The notes: generated from the sequence alone by a model not told the origin. Counted from the first letter of the stretch, positions 33,476 through 42,807 are shown. The stretch: 64,000 nucleotides of DNA from Flagellimonas aquimarina (GCF_003149745.1 NZ_QGEG01000002.1:372001-436000), one strand, 5' to 3'. A program made the numbers and translations.

Positions 33476-33766
33476 ATGGGCGAACTAGTTGAGATTGTTG
33501 ATTCTTTAGAGAATAAGGTAAGTAAGCTGTTGCACAAACTAGAGTTGTTGCATAAGGCTAATTCTAAATTAAAAGAAGAATTGAACCTTGCAAAAGAAGA
33601 AAACCAACTTGCACAGAGCGCTGTTTTAGAATGGGAAGAAAAATATGATTCCCTAAAAATGGCAAACACGATGTTGGGTAGTAATACTAATAAAACCGAA
33701 GCTAAGCTCAAGATAAATACATTAATCCGCGAACTGGATGTTTGCATTGCTAAACTTGCGGATTAA
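33476..33766 (+). CDS. small coiled-coil protein upstream of zapA
   Basis: From the ATG at 33476 this is a 96-residue, wholly helical protein rich in Leu, Lys and Glu (IVDSLENKVSKLLHKLELLHKANSKLKEELNLAKEENQ) with a heptad pattern along its length, as in a coiled coil. It has no membrane segment. It lies 14 nt before zapA in the same transcript, so a role at the division site, similar to ZapB, is a reasonable guess; no sequence family is recognised. A longer frame from 33386 would add basic residues with no plausible start context and would run through the proposed promoter. Real gene status is well supported by position. Confidence 0.8.
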   Translation: MGELVEIVDSLENKVSKLLHKLELLHKANSKLKEELNLAKEENQLAQSAVLEWEEKYDSLKMANTMLGSNTNKTEAKLKINTLIRELDVCIAKLAD

Positions 33767-33780
33767 TTTGTAATTAAAAT

Positions 33781-34074
33781 ATGGAGGAGAAGCTCAAAAT
33801 AAAGCTTTCCATTGCAGATAGGGTGTATCCATTGACCATAGATCCTAAGCAAGAGGAGGGATTGCGAAAAGCAGCCAAGAGTATTGAAAACTTAGTAAAA
33901 AAGTTTGAGCAAAACTATGCTGTACGTGATAAGCAAGATGTATTGGCCATGTGTGCCTTACAGTTTGCTTCTAAAATTGAGCAAGGCGGCATAGACCGCT
34001 CAGAAAATACCAGCGCTGCATTTGAACGCCTTCGGGCCTTAAATGACTTGGTACACTCCAAGCTAGGGGAATAA
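33781..34074 (+). CDS. zapA: cell division protein ZapA
   Basis: ZapA binds FtsZ filaments and bundles them at the division site. The 97-residue protein shows the N-terminal ZapA domain (KIKLSIADRVYPLTIDPKQEEGLRKAAKSIENLVKKF in pieces) and a helical C-terminus with DKQDVLAMCALQFASKIE, close to the family's usual length of about 100. It is coupled to a small coiled-coil gene upstream, and the 6S-like RNA and rny follow it. A zapA gene next to 6S RNA is also found in Escherichia coli, so this is a recurring neighbourhood. Identity is well supported. Confidence 0.93.
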   Translation: MEEKLKIKLSIADRVYPLTIDPKQEEGLRKAAKSIENLVKKFEQNYAVRDKQDVLAMCALQFASKIEQGGIDRSENTSAAFERLRALNDLVHSKLGE

Positions 34075-34121
34075 GTTCTTTTAAATAAAAATATTGTTAC
34101 TGCCCACATTGGTAATTATTT

Positions 34122-34149
34122 TTTGACAAACTCAACACTATTATATTTG
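34122..34149 (+). promoter_or_regulatory. promoter of the 6S-like RNA
   Basis: TTTG (34122-34125) and TATATTTG (34142-34149) fit the -33/-7 elements of Bacteroidota, with a 16-nt spacer that is a little short. Transcription would start near 34155. Confidence 0.55.
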
Positions 34150-34154
34150 AAAAG

Positions 34155-34273
34155 GGTGAGTTTAAGTTGTAAAAGCAGGCCCTACCTGTATAGGGATCCT
34201 TGAGCAGCTTGTTAGCCCTAAACCTGTAATTTGGAGTTTGTACAAAACTTCGGCTAATGTGGGCTTTTTTTTT
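34155..34273 (+). ncRNA. ssrS: 6S-like RNA between zapA and rny
   Basis: The 216-nt gap between zapA and rny carries its own strong -7 element (TATATTTG) and ends in a T-run of nine (34265-34273). Between these lie pairable segments: CCCTA with TAGGG closing a short hairpin inside 34180-34196, TTAGCC (34212-34217) with GGCTAA (34252-34257), and GGAGTTT (34233-34239) with AAACTTC (34245-34251) nested within the latter. The size (about 119 nt) and the zapA neighbourhood fit the 6S RNA family known in Flavobacteria (6S-Flavo), which binds RNA polymerase holoenzyme. This is inferred from position and pairing and not from a covariance search. I do not see any coding frame. Confidence 0.65.
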
Positions 34274-34290
34274 AACCAAACACAATCAAC

Positions 34291-35862
34291 ATGGATAACA
34301 CTATAGTAATTGTTGTAGCTGCAGTTGTTGGGTTGGCGATAGGATTTGTAATTGCCAAGATGATGGAAAAAGGTAAAGCTGCAAAAACCATTTCCAATGC
34401 TAAACGAGAAGCTGCGGATATATTAAAAGAAGCAAAAAAAGAAGGAGAGAATATAAAGAAAGACAAAATATTTCAGGCCAAGGAAAAGTTTTTAGAATTG
34501 AAAGCGGAACACGAAAAGGTCATTATAAACAAAGACAAAAAGATTGTTGAAGCTGAGAAAAGGACAAGAGATAAAGAATCCCAAATCAGCAATGAGCTTT
34601 CCAAAAGCAAAAAACTAAACGAGCAACTTCAGGAACAAATCAAGGAAGTTACGCACAAGGGGGAAATCCTTGACAAAAAACAATCAGAAACCGAAAGACT
34701 TCACAAGAGCCAAGTACAGCAGTTAGAGGTAATCTCTGGACTTTCTGCTGAAGATGCCAAAAGTCAGTTATTGGAATCTCTTAAGGAAACTGCAAAAACA
34801 GATGCTATGGCATATTTGCAAAGTACTTTGGAGGAAACAAAGTTGACAGCGCAGCAAGAAGCCCGAAAAATAGTAATCAATACTATTCAGAGAATTGGAA
34901 CTGAGGAAGCTGTAGAGAACTGTGTATCTGTATTTAATTTAGAATCTGACGATGTGAAGGGCCGAATAATCGGAAGAGAGGGTCGTAACATTCGAGCCAT
35001 TGAATCTGCAACTGGAGTAGAGATTATAGTGGATGATACACCAGAAGCAATAATACTTTCATGTTTTGACTCCGTTAGAAGAGAAGTGGCCCGACTTTCT
35101 TTGCACCGCTTGGTTACTGATGGAAGAATTCATCCCGCACGTATTGAGGAGATCGTTAAAAAGACGGAAAAGCAAATCAACGAAGAGATTGCGGAAATTG
35201 GTAAGCGCACCGTTATAGACCTTGGAATTCACGGATTACATCCAGAATTGATAAAAGCTGTAGGTAGAATGAAGTATCGTTCTTCTTATGGGCAAAATTT
35301 GTTACAGCATTCAAGAGAGGTTGCCAAACTTTGTGGTGTAATGGCAGCAGAATTAGGACTTAACCCCAAAATTGCTAAACGTGCTGGGTTATTGCATGAT
35401 ATTGGAAAAGTGCCAAACACAGAAGTAGAGGTAGAAACCCCGCATGCAATTCTTGGAATGCAGTGGGCCAAAAAATTTGGGGAGAATAAGGAAGTGTGCA
35501 ATGCAATTGGGGCTCACCATGACGAAATTGAAATGAACACCTTAATTTCTCCAATTGTACAGGTATGTGATGCAATAAGTGGAGCACGCCCTGGTGCAAG
35601 AAGACAGGTTTTGGATTCATATATTCAACGCTTAAAGGACTTAGAGGATGTTGCCTTCGGTTTTAATGGTGTTCAAAAGGCGTATGCCATACAGGCAGGT
35701 AGGGAACTTCGCGTAATTGTTGAAAGTGAAAAAGTAAGCGATGATAAGGCGGCTGAGCTATCTTTTGAGATTTCTCAAAAAATACAGACAGACATGACCT
35801 ATCCTGGGCAGGTGAAAGTTACGGTTATTCGCGAGACAAGATCAGTTAATGTTGCAAAGTAG
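34291..35862 (+). CDS. rny: ribonuclease Y
   Basis: RNase Y is a membrane-bound endonuclease that starts mRNA decay. The 523-residue protein has one N-terminal membrane helix ([17 protein letters not shown]), a long charged coiled coil (about 30-190), a KH domain with [19 protein letters not shown] near 228, and an HD domain with the metal-binding HSREVAKL and LLHDIGKV motifs near 345-375. The length of about 520 is standard. It is downstream of the 6S-like RNA gene, so both lie in the same region as zapA. Identity is certain. Confidence 0.97.
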   Translation: MDNTIVIVVAAVVGLAIGFVIAKMMEKGKAAKTISNAKREAADILKEAKKEGENIKKDKIFQAKEKFLELKAEHEKVIINKDKKIVEAEKRTRDKESQISNELSKSKKLNEQLQEQIKEVTHKGEILDKKQSETERLHKSQVQQLEVISGLSAEDAKSQLLESLKETAKTDAMAYLQSTLEETKLTAQQEARKIVINTIQRIGTEEAVENCVSVFNLESDDVKGRIIGREGRNIRAIESATGVEIIVDDTPEAIILSCFDSVRREVARLSLHRLVTDGRIHPARIEEIVKKTEKQINEEIAEIGKRTVIDLGIHGLHPELIKAVGRMKYRSSYGQNLLQHSREVAKLCGVMAAELGLNPKIAKRAGLLHDIGKVPNTEVEVETPHAILGMQWAKKFGENKEVCNAIGAHHDEIEMNTLISPIVQVCDAISGARPGARRQVLDSYIQRLKDLEDVAFGFNGVQKAYAIQAGRELRVIVESEKVSDDKAAELSFEISQKIQTDMTYPGQVKVTVIRETRSVNVAK

Positions 35863-35866
35863 CCCC

Positions 35867-35878
35867 TGATAATTATCA
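35867..35878. promoter_or_regulatory. palindrome TGATAATTATCA
   Basis: A perfect 12-nt palindrome lies between rny and the CBS-domain gene. The sequence is akin to half-sites seen in Fur-family operators, and a Fur-like gene exists at 47 kb, but the match is short and AT-rich, so it may be chance. Confidence 0.2.
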
Positions 35879-35933
35879 TTATTTTCTAAAAAGAAACTAG
35901 GTAATTTCATTGATAGATTAAAACCTATCAAAT

Positions 35934-36353
35934 ATGAAAAAGCGTGTACCAGTTTTAGAAATAATGTCCAGAGACCTAATCACATTGACCACTAATGATG
36001 ATCTTGTAACTGCTGAAGAACTTTTTAAGAAACACAATATAAGGCACATTCCAGTGATCAGTGGGAATACTATTGTGGGCATGTTGAGCTATACTGATTT
36101 GTTGAGAATTAGTTTTGCAGATGCTGTTGATGAGTATGAAGAAAGAGTGGATACTATGGTTTATAATATGTTCACTATTTCTCAGGTAATGGCAAGAGAT
36201 GTAGTTAGTGTTCCTTCCCATACCACTATAAAAGAAGTCGCCCAATTTTTGGCAAAAAAGGAATTTCATGCTTTGCCAGTTGTGGATGACGGAAAACTTG
36301 TTGGCATCGTTACTACAACAGATTTAATAAATTACCTTCTAAAGCTATATTAA
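35934..36353 (+). CDS. tandem CBS-domain protein
   Basis: The 139-residue protein is two CBS modules and nothing else. The first (about residues 8-70) contains EIMSRDLITLTTNDDLVTAEELFKKHNIRHIPVIS in parts, the second (about 80-139) VMARDVVSVPSHTTIKEVAQFLAKKEFHALPVVDDGKLVGIVTTTDLI. Such stand-alone pairs sense adenine nucleotides or related ligands and control partner proteins. It follows rny by about 70 nt on the same strand, with no visible terminator in between, but the link to RNA decay is not established. The domain call is certain; the partner is unknown. Confidence 0.92.
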   Translation: MKKRVPVLEIMSRDLITLTTNDDLVTAEELFKKHNIRHIPVISGNTIVGMLSYTDLLRISFADAVDEYEERVDTMVYNMFTISQVMARDVVSVPSHTTIKEVAQFLAKKEFHALPVVDDGKLVGIVTTTDLINYLLKLY

Positions 36354-36377
36354 ATAGAACAGATTCAAAAAAGTTTA

Positions 36378-36411
36378 AGCCTGGTACATTGAGGAATTAA
36401 TGCACCAGGCT
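36378..36411. terminator. hairpin between the convergent CBS and DUF349 genes
   Basis: AGCCTGGT and ACCAGGCT form an 8-bp stem, extended inward by CATT/AATG with one mismatch, in the 81-nt gap between the convergent stop codons. There is no clear T-run on the plus strand, so its effect on each strand is uncertain. Confidence 0.5.
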
Positions 36412-36434
36412 CATCTATTAAATAAAATGTTGTT

Positions 36435-38561
36435 TTACTCTTCTTCGCCACTGTTTTGTGCATTCTCCTCTTCAATCGCCTTATTGCGATTGTTTTCCAT
36501 GATATTTAGCTTTTTAATTTTGGCTTTCCAAGTTTCAAGCGCTTCCTTGTGTCTATTTATATTTTTAACCACGTCCTTTACAAGAGGGTTGTCTTCAGAG
36601 GCATTCGAAAAGAATTGAAGATTGTTTTCTAACTGTCTTATCTCTGATTTATTTTCTTCTATTTTCCTTCGTATAAAGATTCGTTCATTTCCAATTGCCC
36701 TATTGTCGTCAGTTTTTGCAAGTTGCTGCATTTTATCTCCATACCTGAGCAATTCTGATTCTTGTCTGCTTACTCCCAATTTTGTGAACAAGGCATCTAC
36801 AATTTTGTTGAACTTACCGTTTATGTGCTTTTTATTATAGGGAATTCGCCCGTATGTTTTCCACTCGGAAATAAACTTCTTTAATGTGGTAAGGTCTTTT
36901 TCGTTATCTCCGCTTAATTGAAAGGCTTTTAGGCGTTCCAGACATGCATTTTTCTTCTCAAGATTTTCGTACTCTTCTTTTTGACTTTCATTTCTTTCAG
37001 AATGTAGTCTGTTAAAATAATGATTACAGGCATTTTTAAATTCGTTCCAAATCTTATCGGAATATTTTCTTGGTACGTGGCCAATTTTTTTCCATTCGCT
37101 TTGTATGCGCTTCATTTCAGGAGTAGCCATCTCCCTATCGTCACTATCTTTAAGTGCTAGAGCAAGTTCCAAGAGAGCCTTTTTCTTTTCTAAATTCTCA
37201 TGCTGCTCCTTTTTTTGATTTTTATAAAAAGAATTTTTATTGCGATTAAATTTACGCACGGCATCTTTGAAGGTACTCCAAGTTTGTTCATTCACTTTTT
37301 GAGGTACTTTACCCGCTTTAAAAAAAGTATCTCGGAGAGCTTCTACCTCTTTTATCTGTAACTGAAGAGCTTTGTGATTGTCTGTAACATTTTCCGAAAT
37401 TTTCAATATGGATGCTATGACCTCCTGTTTTTTTTCTAGGTTCTTTTCATAATCCTTTTCTAGTTCTTGGTAATGCTCTTGCCTTCTCTCGTGCATGGCT
37501 TTGGTGGCACTGCTAAAACGATTCCAGACTTCCTCCCGTTGTTCCTTTGCAACCGGGCCTATATCTTCTTTCCAAATCTTGTGAAGCGTTTGTAGCTCCC
37601 TAAAAGCCTTTCCTAGATCAGGTTCATTGACCAGTGCTTCTGCACGTTGTACTAGTTTTAATTTTTCTTCTAGGTTATGCTTAAAATCAAGATCTCTTAA
37701 TTCTCGGTTAAGATGGAGAAAATCATAGAAGATCTCCATATGGTGGTGGTATGTTCTCCAAACATCGTTATAATTGTTTCGCGGAACAGGACCAGCGTTT
37801 CTCCAGTTTTCTTGTAATTCCTTAAAATTCTTATATGTGGTATTAATATCCTCTTCTACATTAATAAGACCCTTAAGTTCTTCAATAATTTCCAAGCGCT
37901 TATTAAGATTGCCTTTAAGGTTTTGTTCCAGTTGTTTGTAATATTGGTCTCGTTTTTCACGATATTCTCCAAATACTTCATTGAACTGTCTCTTGGATAC
38001 GGAATTATATCTAAAATCTATTTCATTACCGCCATTGGCTATAAACTCTTCTTTTTTGTGTTCTAAAAACTCCTGAAATTTTTGGTCAAATTCATATTTA
38101 ATAGAACTGACATGTTTATTTATGGCTTGGATTTTTTCATTCTTGACCAAGCGTTGCAACTCTCCAACCAAGTTCTCAATGGACATGGAGTGATAATCCA
38201 ACATTGGAATATGATGACGTTTGTGGTTATCTACATCTTCGGCATCTTCAGCATTGGATTCTTCAATTTCTTCAATAACTTCATCTGGTTTCTCAGGTTT
38301 TGAAGATTCGTTTTCTAAATCTTTGGCATTGGATTCTGAAGTCGCCTTTTCCGGTTTCTCATCGTCGGAAGCTGGGTTTTCTTCAGAAGATTGAGATTCC
38401 TTTGGAGGTTCAATATCTGTATCTGTGTTTTCTTGTACTGGATTATCGGCTGTTTTTGGTTCAGAAATGGGGCTTTCTTCTACAGTAGTTTTTATAACAT
38501 CCGCATTATGCTCAGTACCACCACCTTCAGTTTCCTGAAGTTTTTGTTCGTTGTCCTGCAT
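36435..38561 (-). CDS. DUF349 repeat protein
   Basis: From the ATG at 38561 this protein has about 708 residues. A low-complexity, acidic N-terminus (about residues 1-115, rich in Glu, Pro and Ser) is followed by several DUF349 repeats of about 75 residues with the recurrent patterns FKELQENWRNAGPVPR, LQTLHKIWKEDIGPV, WSTFKDAVRKFNRNKN and IQSEWKKIGHVPRKYSDKIWNEFK. The repeats form long helices. The family's function is not known; members are common in Bacteroidota and actinobacteria. A frame from 38630 starts with unrelated hydrophobic residues and is not preferred. It follows aroE on the same strand but with the aroE end 142 nt away in the opposite order of transcription, so it is likely independent. 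Confidence 0.86.
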   Translation of the reverse strand: MQDNEQKLQETEGGGTEHNADVIKTTVEESPISEPKTADNPVQENTDTDIEPPKESQSSEENPASDDEKPEKATSESNAKDLENESSKPEKPDEVIEEIEESNAEDAEDVDNHKRHHIPMLDYHSMSIENLVGELQRLVKNEKIQAINKHVSSIKYEFDQKFQEFLEHKKEEFIANGGNEIDFRYNSVSKRQFNEVFGEYREKRDQYYKQLEQNLKGNLNKRLEIIEELKGLINVEEDINTTYKNFKELQENWRNAGPVPRNNYNDVWRTYHHHMEIFYDFLHLNRELRDLDFKHNLEEKLKLVQRAEALVNEPDLGKAFRELQTLHKIWKEDIGPVAKEQREEVWNRFSSATKAMHERRQEHYQELEKDYEKNLEKKQEVIASILKISENVTDNHKALQLQIKEVEALRDTFFKAGKVPQKVNEQTWSTFKDAVRKFNRNKNSFYKNQKKEQHENLEKKKALLELALALKDSDDREMATPEMKRIQSEWKKIGHVPRKYSDKIWNEFKNACNHYFNRLHSERNESQKEEYENLEKKNACLERLKAFQLSGDNEKDLTTLKKFISEWKTYGRIPYNKKHINGKFNKIVDALFTKLGVSRQESELLRYGDKMQQLAKTDDNRAIGNERIFIRRKIEENKSEIRQLENNLQFFSNASEDNPLVKDVVKNINRHKEALETWKAKIKKLNIMENNRNKAIEEENAQNSGEEE

Positions 38562-38702
38562 CAGTAGTTTCTTTTCCTTTGAATTGATGATAATTATAGC
38601 CAAGTTAACAACTAAATTACCTAATAACAAAAGTAGCGCTTCTTCTTTTGTTTAAGTTTTACGATGTGTGGATTAATCAAAATGAAGTGTTCCTGACCTT
38701 TT

Positions 38703-39455
38703 TTAGGTTGAATTCCAAATTTCCCAGCTCTTTTCAGCTTGTAATTGCAACATTTTCAAGCCATTACATATTTTAGTTCCTTTAGACTCCCCTTCAATTA
38801 AAAAAGCCGTTTTATCAGGGTTGTAAATAAGATCAAACAAAAGGTGTTTCTCGTTCAAGTGCTGATAGGGAAGGTCAGGTTTGTCATTTATATTGGGAAA
38901 CGTGCCTTGCGGAGTACAGTTAACAATGATGGAATGAGCCAACATAACCTCCTTACTTAGCTCTTTATAGGTAAATTGATGCTCTTTTTTGGTTCTAGAA
39001 ACATAGGTATATTCAATACCCAACCTTTCTAAAACAAAACAAATAGCTTTTGATGCCCCACCAGTTCCTAAGATCAGTGCTTTCTTATGATGTGGTTTTA
39101 AGAATGGTTCTATGGATTTCTGAAAGCCATAGGCATCGGTGTTATATCCCTTTAATCCTTTTTTGGTAAATTTTATGGTGTTTACCGCTCCAATTTTTTT
39201 TGCATCAGCATCTAAATCATCCAAATACGTGATGACCTGTTCTTTATATGGAATGGTAACGTTAAGCCCTTTTAAGTGCCTTTGGGTTACAAGTGCTTTA
39301 AATTCCGATATTTCTGGAATATCAAAATTTTCATAACTATGATCATTCAGCTTTAGTTCTACAAATTTTTTTGCAAAATAGCCTTGAGAAAAAGAATAGG
39401 AAATATCTTTACCTAGCAGTCCGTATCTGTTTTCTTTCTTTTCTGTTTTTTCCAT
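38703..39455 (-). CDS. aroE: shikimate dehydrogenase
   Basis: AroE reduces 3-dehydroshikimate with NADPH in aromatic amino acid synthesis. The 250-residue protein has YGLLGKDISYSFSQGYF at the N-terminus with the substrate-binding Ser pair, LKGLNVTIPYKEQV with the catalytic Lys, GAVNTI, the nucleotide-binding loop LILGTGGASKAICF, and NCTPQGTFP. The start codon lies 47 nt inside the upstream DUF368 gene; the first conserved motif needs a start near this position, so the overlap seems real. No other aro gene is adjacent. Identity is certain. Confidence 0.95.
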   Translation of the reverse strand: MEKTEKKENRYGLLGKDISYSFSQGYFAKKFVELKLNDHSYENFDIPEISEFKALVTQRHLKGLNVTIPYKEQVITYLDDLDADAKKIGAVNTIKFTKKGLKGYNTDAYGFQKSIEPFLKPHHKKALILGTGGASKAICFVLERLGIEYTYVSRTKKEHQFTYKELSKEVMLAHSIIVNCTPQGTFPNINDKPDLPYQHLNEKHLLFDLIYNPDKTAFLIEGESKGTKICNGLKMLQLQAEKSWEIWNST

Positions 39456-40446
39456 ACCAATCTAAAAGCAATAATACCAAAATTCCAAGAACCACAAAAA
39501 ATATGGCCCACCAGGTTTCTGGAGTTGCCAGATTTGGTAGATAGCGCTCATAATTAAGAACTATTTTATCTCCGTTGGAATCCAGTAATATGTTACCAAG
39601 GGCATCCATTTTGTACATGGTTCTTTTCCACGGCCATAGCACTCCTAAAGAACCCGTTATAAAGCCTAGGATAACAGCAGTGGAACTTGCTTTGTAATGT
39701 TTGAGCACATAACTGAGTAAATGACTAAAAGTTACCAAACCGGTTGCGGAACCCAAGGTAAAAACCGATAAAATCTTGAGTGTTTGCATCCGTTTAGGAT
39801 TGTCCATGAAACCAAAATCCCCTGAAAATACTTCCGAAAAAGTATCATAAAGGGCATTTACAGAATCGACTAATAAGAGTACATAGTTTCCTAAAAGAAT
39901 TAGAATAAAAGAACCCGAAAGCCCTGGCAATGTCATTCCAGAAACACTAATAATACCGCAAAAGAAAATAAAAAAGAGATTGTCATTTTCTTTGGCAGGG
40001 CTTAAAAAACTGATTGAAATACCTATAATTAGACCAAGTACTCCTAAAGGAACGGTCCTTTTGTTCCAATGGTCAAAATCTTTGGATATGTAATAGATTG
40101 AACCTAAAATCATACCAAAAAAGCTTGCCCATACGAACAGTTCTTTTTGTTCTAGAAAAAAGTCGAGCACTCTGGATATGCTAAAATAACTAACAAGCAT
40201 ACCGAAGATGAGCAATAATAAAAATTGTCCATTTGTATACCGATAAAAACTCTTGAACCTTCCATTGAGCAGTAGCTTTAAAGCTTTGGAATTTACTTTT
40301 TGAAGAGAATAGATAAACTCTTCATAAAAACCACCTACAAAAGCAACTATACCCCCAGAAACTCCAGGCACTTTGTTGGCAGCGCCCATGCAAAGGCCTT
40401 TTATCACCAAAAAAAAGTTATCCAGAAATGTTCTAGGCTGATGCAT
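39409..40446 (-). CDS. DUF368 membrane protein, putative polyprenyl-phosphate translocase (copy A)
   Basis: This 345-residue protein has about nine hydrophobic segments and the DUF368 signature near its N-terminus, GLCMGAANKVPGVSGGIVAFVGG, repeated inside as MTLPGLSGSFILILLG. DUF368 proteins (PopT) were recently linked to flipping of undecaprenyl phosphate back across the inner membrane. A paralogue lies 18 nt upstream in the same direction, so the two are probably cotranscribed. A Lys/Arg-rich tail (YGKNRKERKQIRTAR) lies in the cytoplasm and its coding sequence overlaps the aroE start. The transport role rests on family knowledge. Confidence 0.88.
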   Translation of the reverse strand: MHQPRTFLDNFFLVIKGLCMGAANKVPGVSGGIVAFVGGFYEEFIYSLQKVNSKALKLLLNGRFKSFYRYTNGQFLLLLIFGMLVSYFSISRVLDFFLEQKELFVWASFFGMILGSIYYISKDFDHWNKRTVPLGVLGLIIGISISFLSPAKENDNLFFIFFCGIISVSGMTLPGLSGSFILILLGNYVLLLVDSVNALYDTFSEVFSGDFGFMDNPKRMQTLKILSVFTLGSATGLVTFSHLLSYVLKHYKASSTAVILGFITGSLGVLWPWKRTMYKMDALGNILLDSNGDKIVLNYERYLPNLATPETWWAIFFVVLGILVLLLLDWYGKNRKERKQIRTAR

Positions 40447-40464
40447 ATATTGGGTAAGTTTCGC

Positions 40465-41382
40465 TTATTTTTTGGAAGCAAGTTTTTCCAAGATAAAAAT
40501 AAGCGAAAAACCTATTATAGCTAGGATTATGGCAAGTATTAACTGATTGTCACCATCAAATGCCCAAGGCAGCACATTTATATCATCAATAACTATTGTT
40601 TTATCGCCAAAAGTTTTGGTCTCCAATACTTTTTTCCATGGCCATATTTTGTTCAATGATCCTAATATAAAACCTGTTAACAGGGCCAGGGTAATGTTTT
40701 TGTAATGGCTGAACATCCATTTTAATAGCCTAGCAAAGCTTAAAAGCCCAAATACGGCTCCTAGGGCAACAGTAATGACGATTTTGACATCTCGTTCATG
40801 AACGGCATCTAAAATGGTTTTATAGGAACCTAAAAGGACTAGTATAAATGCTCCTGATATTCCTGGTAAAATCATGGCGCATACCGCCAAGGCACCAGAT
40901 AAGAAGAGATAGGGAAGACTATTCACATTTTCGTTGGGAGGGAGTTCGGTAATAAAATAAGCCATTGCCGCACCAATAATAAAAATGATGATAGTGCCAG
41001 CTGACCATCTCTTAATTTCTTTTCCCACAAAAAAGATGCTGGCGAGCACTAATCCAAAGAAAAATGACCATAACAAAATCGGTTGATTTTCTAACAACCA
41101 ACTTAGAAATTTAGCGAGTGAAAGTACACTTATAAAAATACCAGAGAATAAAGCAAGCAAAAAATTACCGTTGACCTTGTCCCAAAACACTTTTGCCCCT
41201 TCTTTTCTTAACGTGATAAAAAGAGAAAGATTTATGTTGTTGATGGAGCTTATGAGTTCTTCATAAATACCAGAGATAAAGGCTATAGTACCTCCCGAAA
41301 CGCCTGGAACCACATCAGCAGCACCCATGGCAATTCCTTTGAGCGTGATAAACACGTAATCTAGCAGTTGACGTCCTTTCAT
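40465..41382 (-). CDS. DUF368 membrane protein, putative polyprenyl-phosphate translocase (copy B)
   Basis: This 305-residue paralogue of the neighbour at 39409-40446 carries the same pair of motifs, GIAMGAADVVPGVSGGTIAFISG near residue 15 and MILPGISGAFILVLLGSY in the second half, which suggests an internal inverted repeat in the fold. About eight to nine hydrophobic segments are visible. Its first motif (MGAADVVPGVSGGT) is closer to the standard DUF368 form than the neighbour's (MGAANKVPGVSGGI). It is likely to recycle undecaprenyl phosphate at the inner membrane. It follows the TPR gene by 24 nt and so lies in the long minus-strand run. The call rests on the motifs. Confidence 0.9.
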   Translation of the reverse strand: MKGRQLLDYVFITLKGIAMGAADVVPGVSGGTIAFISGIYEELISSINNINLSLFITLRKEGAKVFWDKVNGNFLLALFSGIFISVLSLAKFLSWLLENQPILLWSFFFGLVLASIFFVGKEIKRWSAGTIIIFIIGAAMAYFITELPPNENVNSLPYLFLSGALAVCAMILPGISGAFILVLLGSYKTILDAVHERDVKIVITVALGAVFGLLSFARLLKWMFSHYKNITLALLTGFILGSLNKIWPWKKVLETKTFGDKTIVIDDINVLPWAFDGDNQLILAIILAIIGFSLIFILEKLASKK

Positions 41383-41406
41383 AAATTTTAGGGGTAAAAA
41401 CTTAGG

Positions 41407-42807
41407 CTATGTAGATGTTTTTTTGATTTCGGAAACTAAGGTCTGTAGCCACTTTACCTTGTTGAACTCGGGAAATTCTTCTTCAAACAGCTGCAATTTT
41501 TCAATATTCAATTGCATGGCCTCTGCCAATTTCTCCCTGGTATTTAAAACTTCATCGTTCTTAAGGTATACCCCGGCCAGTTTGTATAGGAGTTCTGCAC
41601 TTTCGGGATAAAATTCAAGTCCTTGGATCAGCACTTGGATTGAGGAACCAAAATCTCCAGTTTTTTTTAAAACATCTGCCCAATTTTTCCAAGTATCGAG
41701 TTCATAGTTACCTAAATCAACAGCTTGTTTGTATGCAAAATCTGCTTCGTCAAAATTATTGAGGGCAAAATAGATTTTTGCGCATTTTTTCCAATACAAC
41801 GGATTTTCGCCATCAATGTTTATAGCTTTATTGATATAGTACAACGCTTTTTCGTAGTTCTCTAACTTGTAGTGAAAATCTGTTATTGCCAACCATCCTT
41901 TATCAAGTAAGGGGTCTTCATGAACTGTATTGTAATAGTAGTATTTTGCTAGGTCGTTGTTTCCTAATTTTTCATGGCACCTTCCTATTCTGAGGTAGGC
42001 ATGTGACGTTGGATCCTCTATTGAAATAGTGGTTTCGTAGTTTTCAATGGCTTCGTTATACTTCCCTAGCTTTTCTAGAACCTTTCCTTTTTCAAAGTAA
42101 GCTCCAATGAAAGAATCATCAGATATTATTGCAAAATCAAAAGAAGTCAATGCTTCTTGGAACATATCCATACCTAAGTACATCTTGCCTAATTGATGCC
42201 ATGCTACCTCGCAATATGGGTTCCGCTCTAAATAGTCGTTCAAATAGTGAATTGCACCATCAAAATCTTCTAAAAATTCAAAACAGTAGATTACGTTGTA
42301 GAGGGAGGAATAGTCTCGATCATCAAACTCCACACATCTCATAAAACTACGTTTTGCACTTTCAAAATCATCCATGAACAGGTATTCCATTCCTAAAAGT
42401 GAATAGATATCAAAACTATCTTCGGTTCTATGTAATGCTTCCAAAAGTAGATTTACCGCTTCTTGGTGATTATCCTGTTTGGATTGAATGTTGGCTCGTT
42501 GTATATATATTTCTTCGTTGTGAGAGTCTATGTTTTGAAGTTCATCCAACAGTTTTTCTGCAGTTTCAAACTTATCTTCAAAAACTAAAATCTCAACACG
42601 TAATAATTTTAATTCCAATGAGTTAGGGTGTTGTTCTAAGCCTATTTGAATCGCTTTTTTACCTAATGAGACCTTTCCGTTATTTAAATAATAATGAATG
42701 ATTTCCTCAAAGTCCTCCGCATCAAAAAAGTAGACATCATCTGTCTTGAGCATGGACTCAAATTTACTTATGGATTTGTCAGGATATTCGTTAGAATCTA
42801 ACGCCAT
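41407..42807 (-). CDS. tetratricopeptide repeat protein
   Basis: The 466-residue protein has at least ten TPR units from about residue 30 to 440. Examples are AIHYLNDYLERNPYCEVAWHQLGKMYLGMD, ALTSFDFAIISDDSFIGAYFEKGKVLEKLG and AIENYETTISIEDPTSHAYLRIGRCHEKLG. It has no signal peptide and no enzyme domain, so it is a cytoplasmic scaffold for protein contacts. It lies 24 nt before the tandem DUF368 genes on the same strand and could share their transcript. No specific partner can be named. The repeat call is certain. Confidence 0.92.
   Translation of the reverse strand: MALDSNEYPDKSISKFESMLKTDDVYFFDAEDFEEIIHYYLNNGKVSLGKKAIQIGLEQHPNSLELKLLRVEILVFEDKFETAEKLLDELQNIDSHNEEIYIQRANIQSKQDNHQEAVNLLLEALHRTEDSFDIYSLLGMEYLFMDDFESAKRSFMRCVEFDDRDYSSLYNVIYCFEFLEDFDGAIHYLNDYLERNPYCEVAWHQLGKMYLGMDMFQEALTSFDFAIISDDSFIGAYFEKGKVLEKLGKYNEAIENYETTISIEDPTSHAYLRIGRCHEKLGNNDLAKYYYYNTVHEDPLLDKGWLAITDFHYKLENYEKALYYINKAINIDGENPLYWKKCAKIYFALNNFDEADFAYKQAVDLGNYELDTWKNWADVLKKTGDFGSSIQVLIQGLEFYPESAELLYKLAGVYLKNDEVLNTREKLAEAMQLNIEKLQLFEEEFPEFNKVKWLQTLVSEIKKTST

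Noticed and set aside
35867-35878. TGATAATTATCA as a Fur operator
   Set aside because: It is a short AT-rich palindrome that appears by chance at this base composition, and no iron-related gene lies beside it. Kept only as a low-confidence site.
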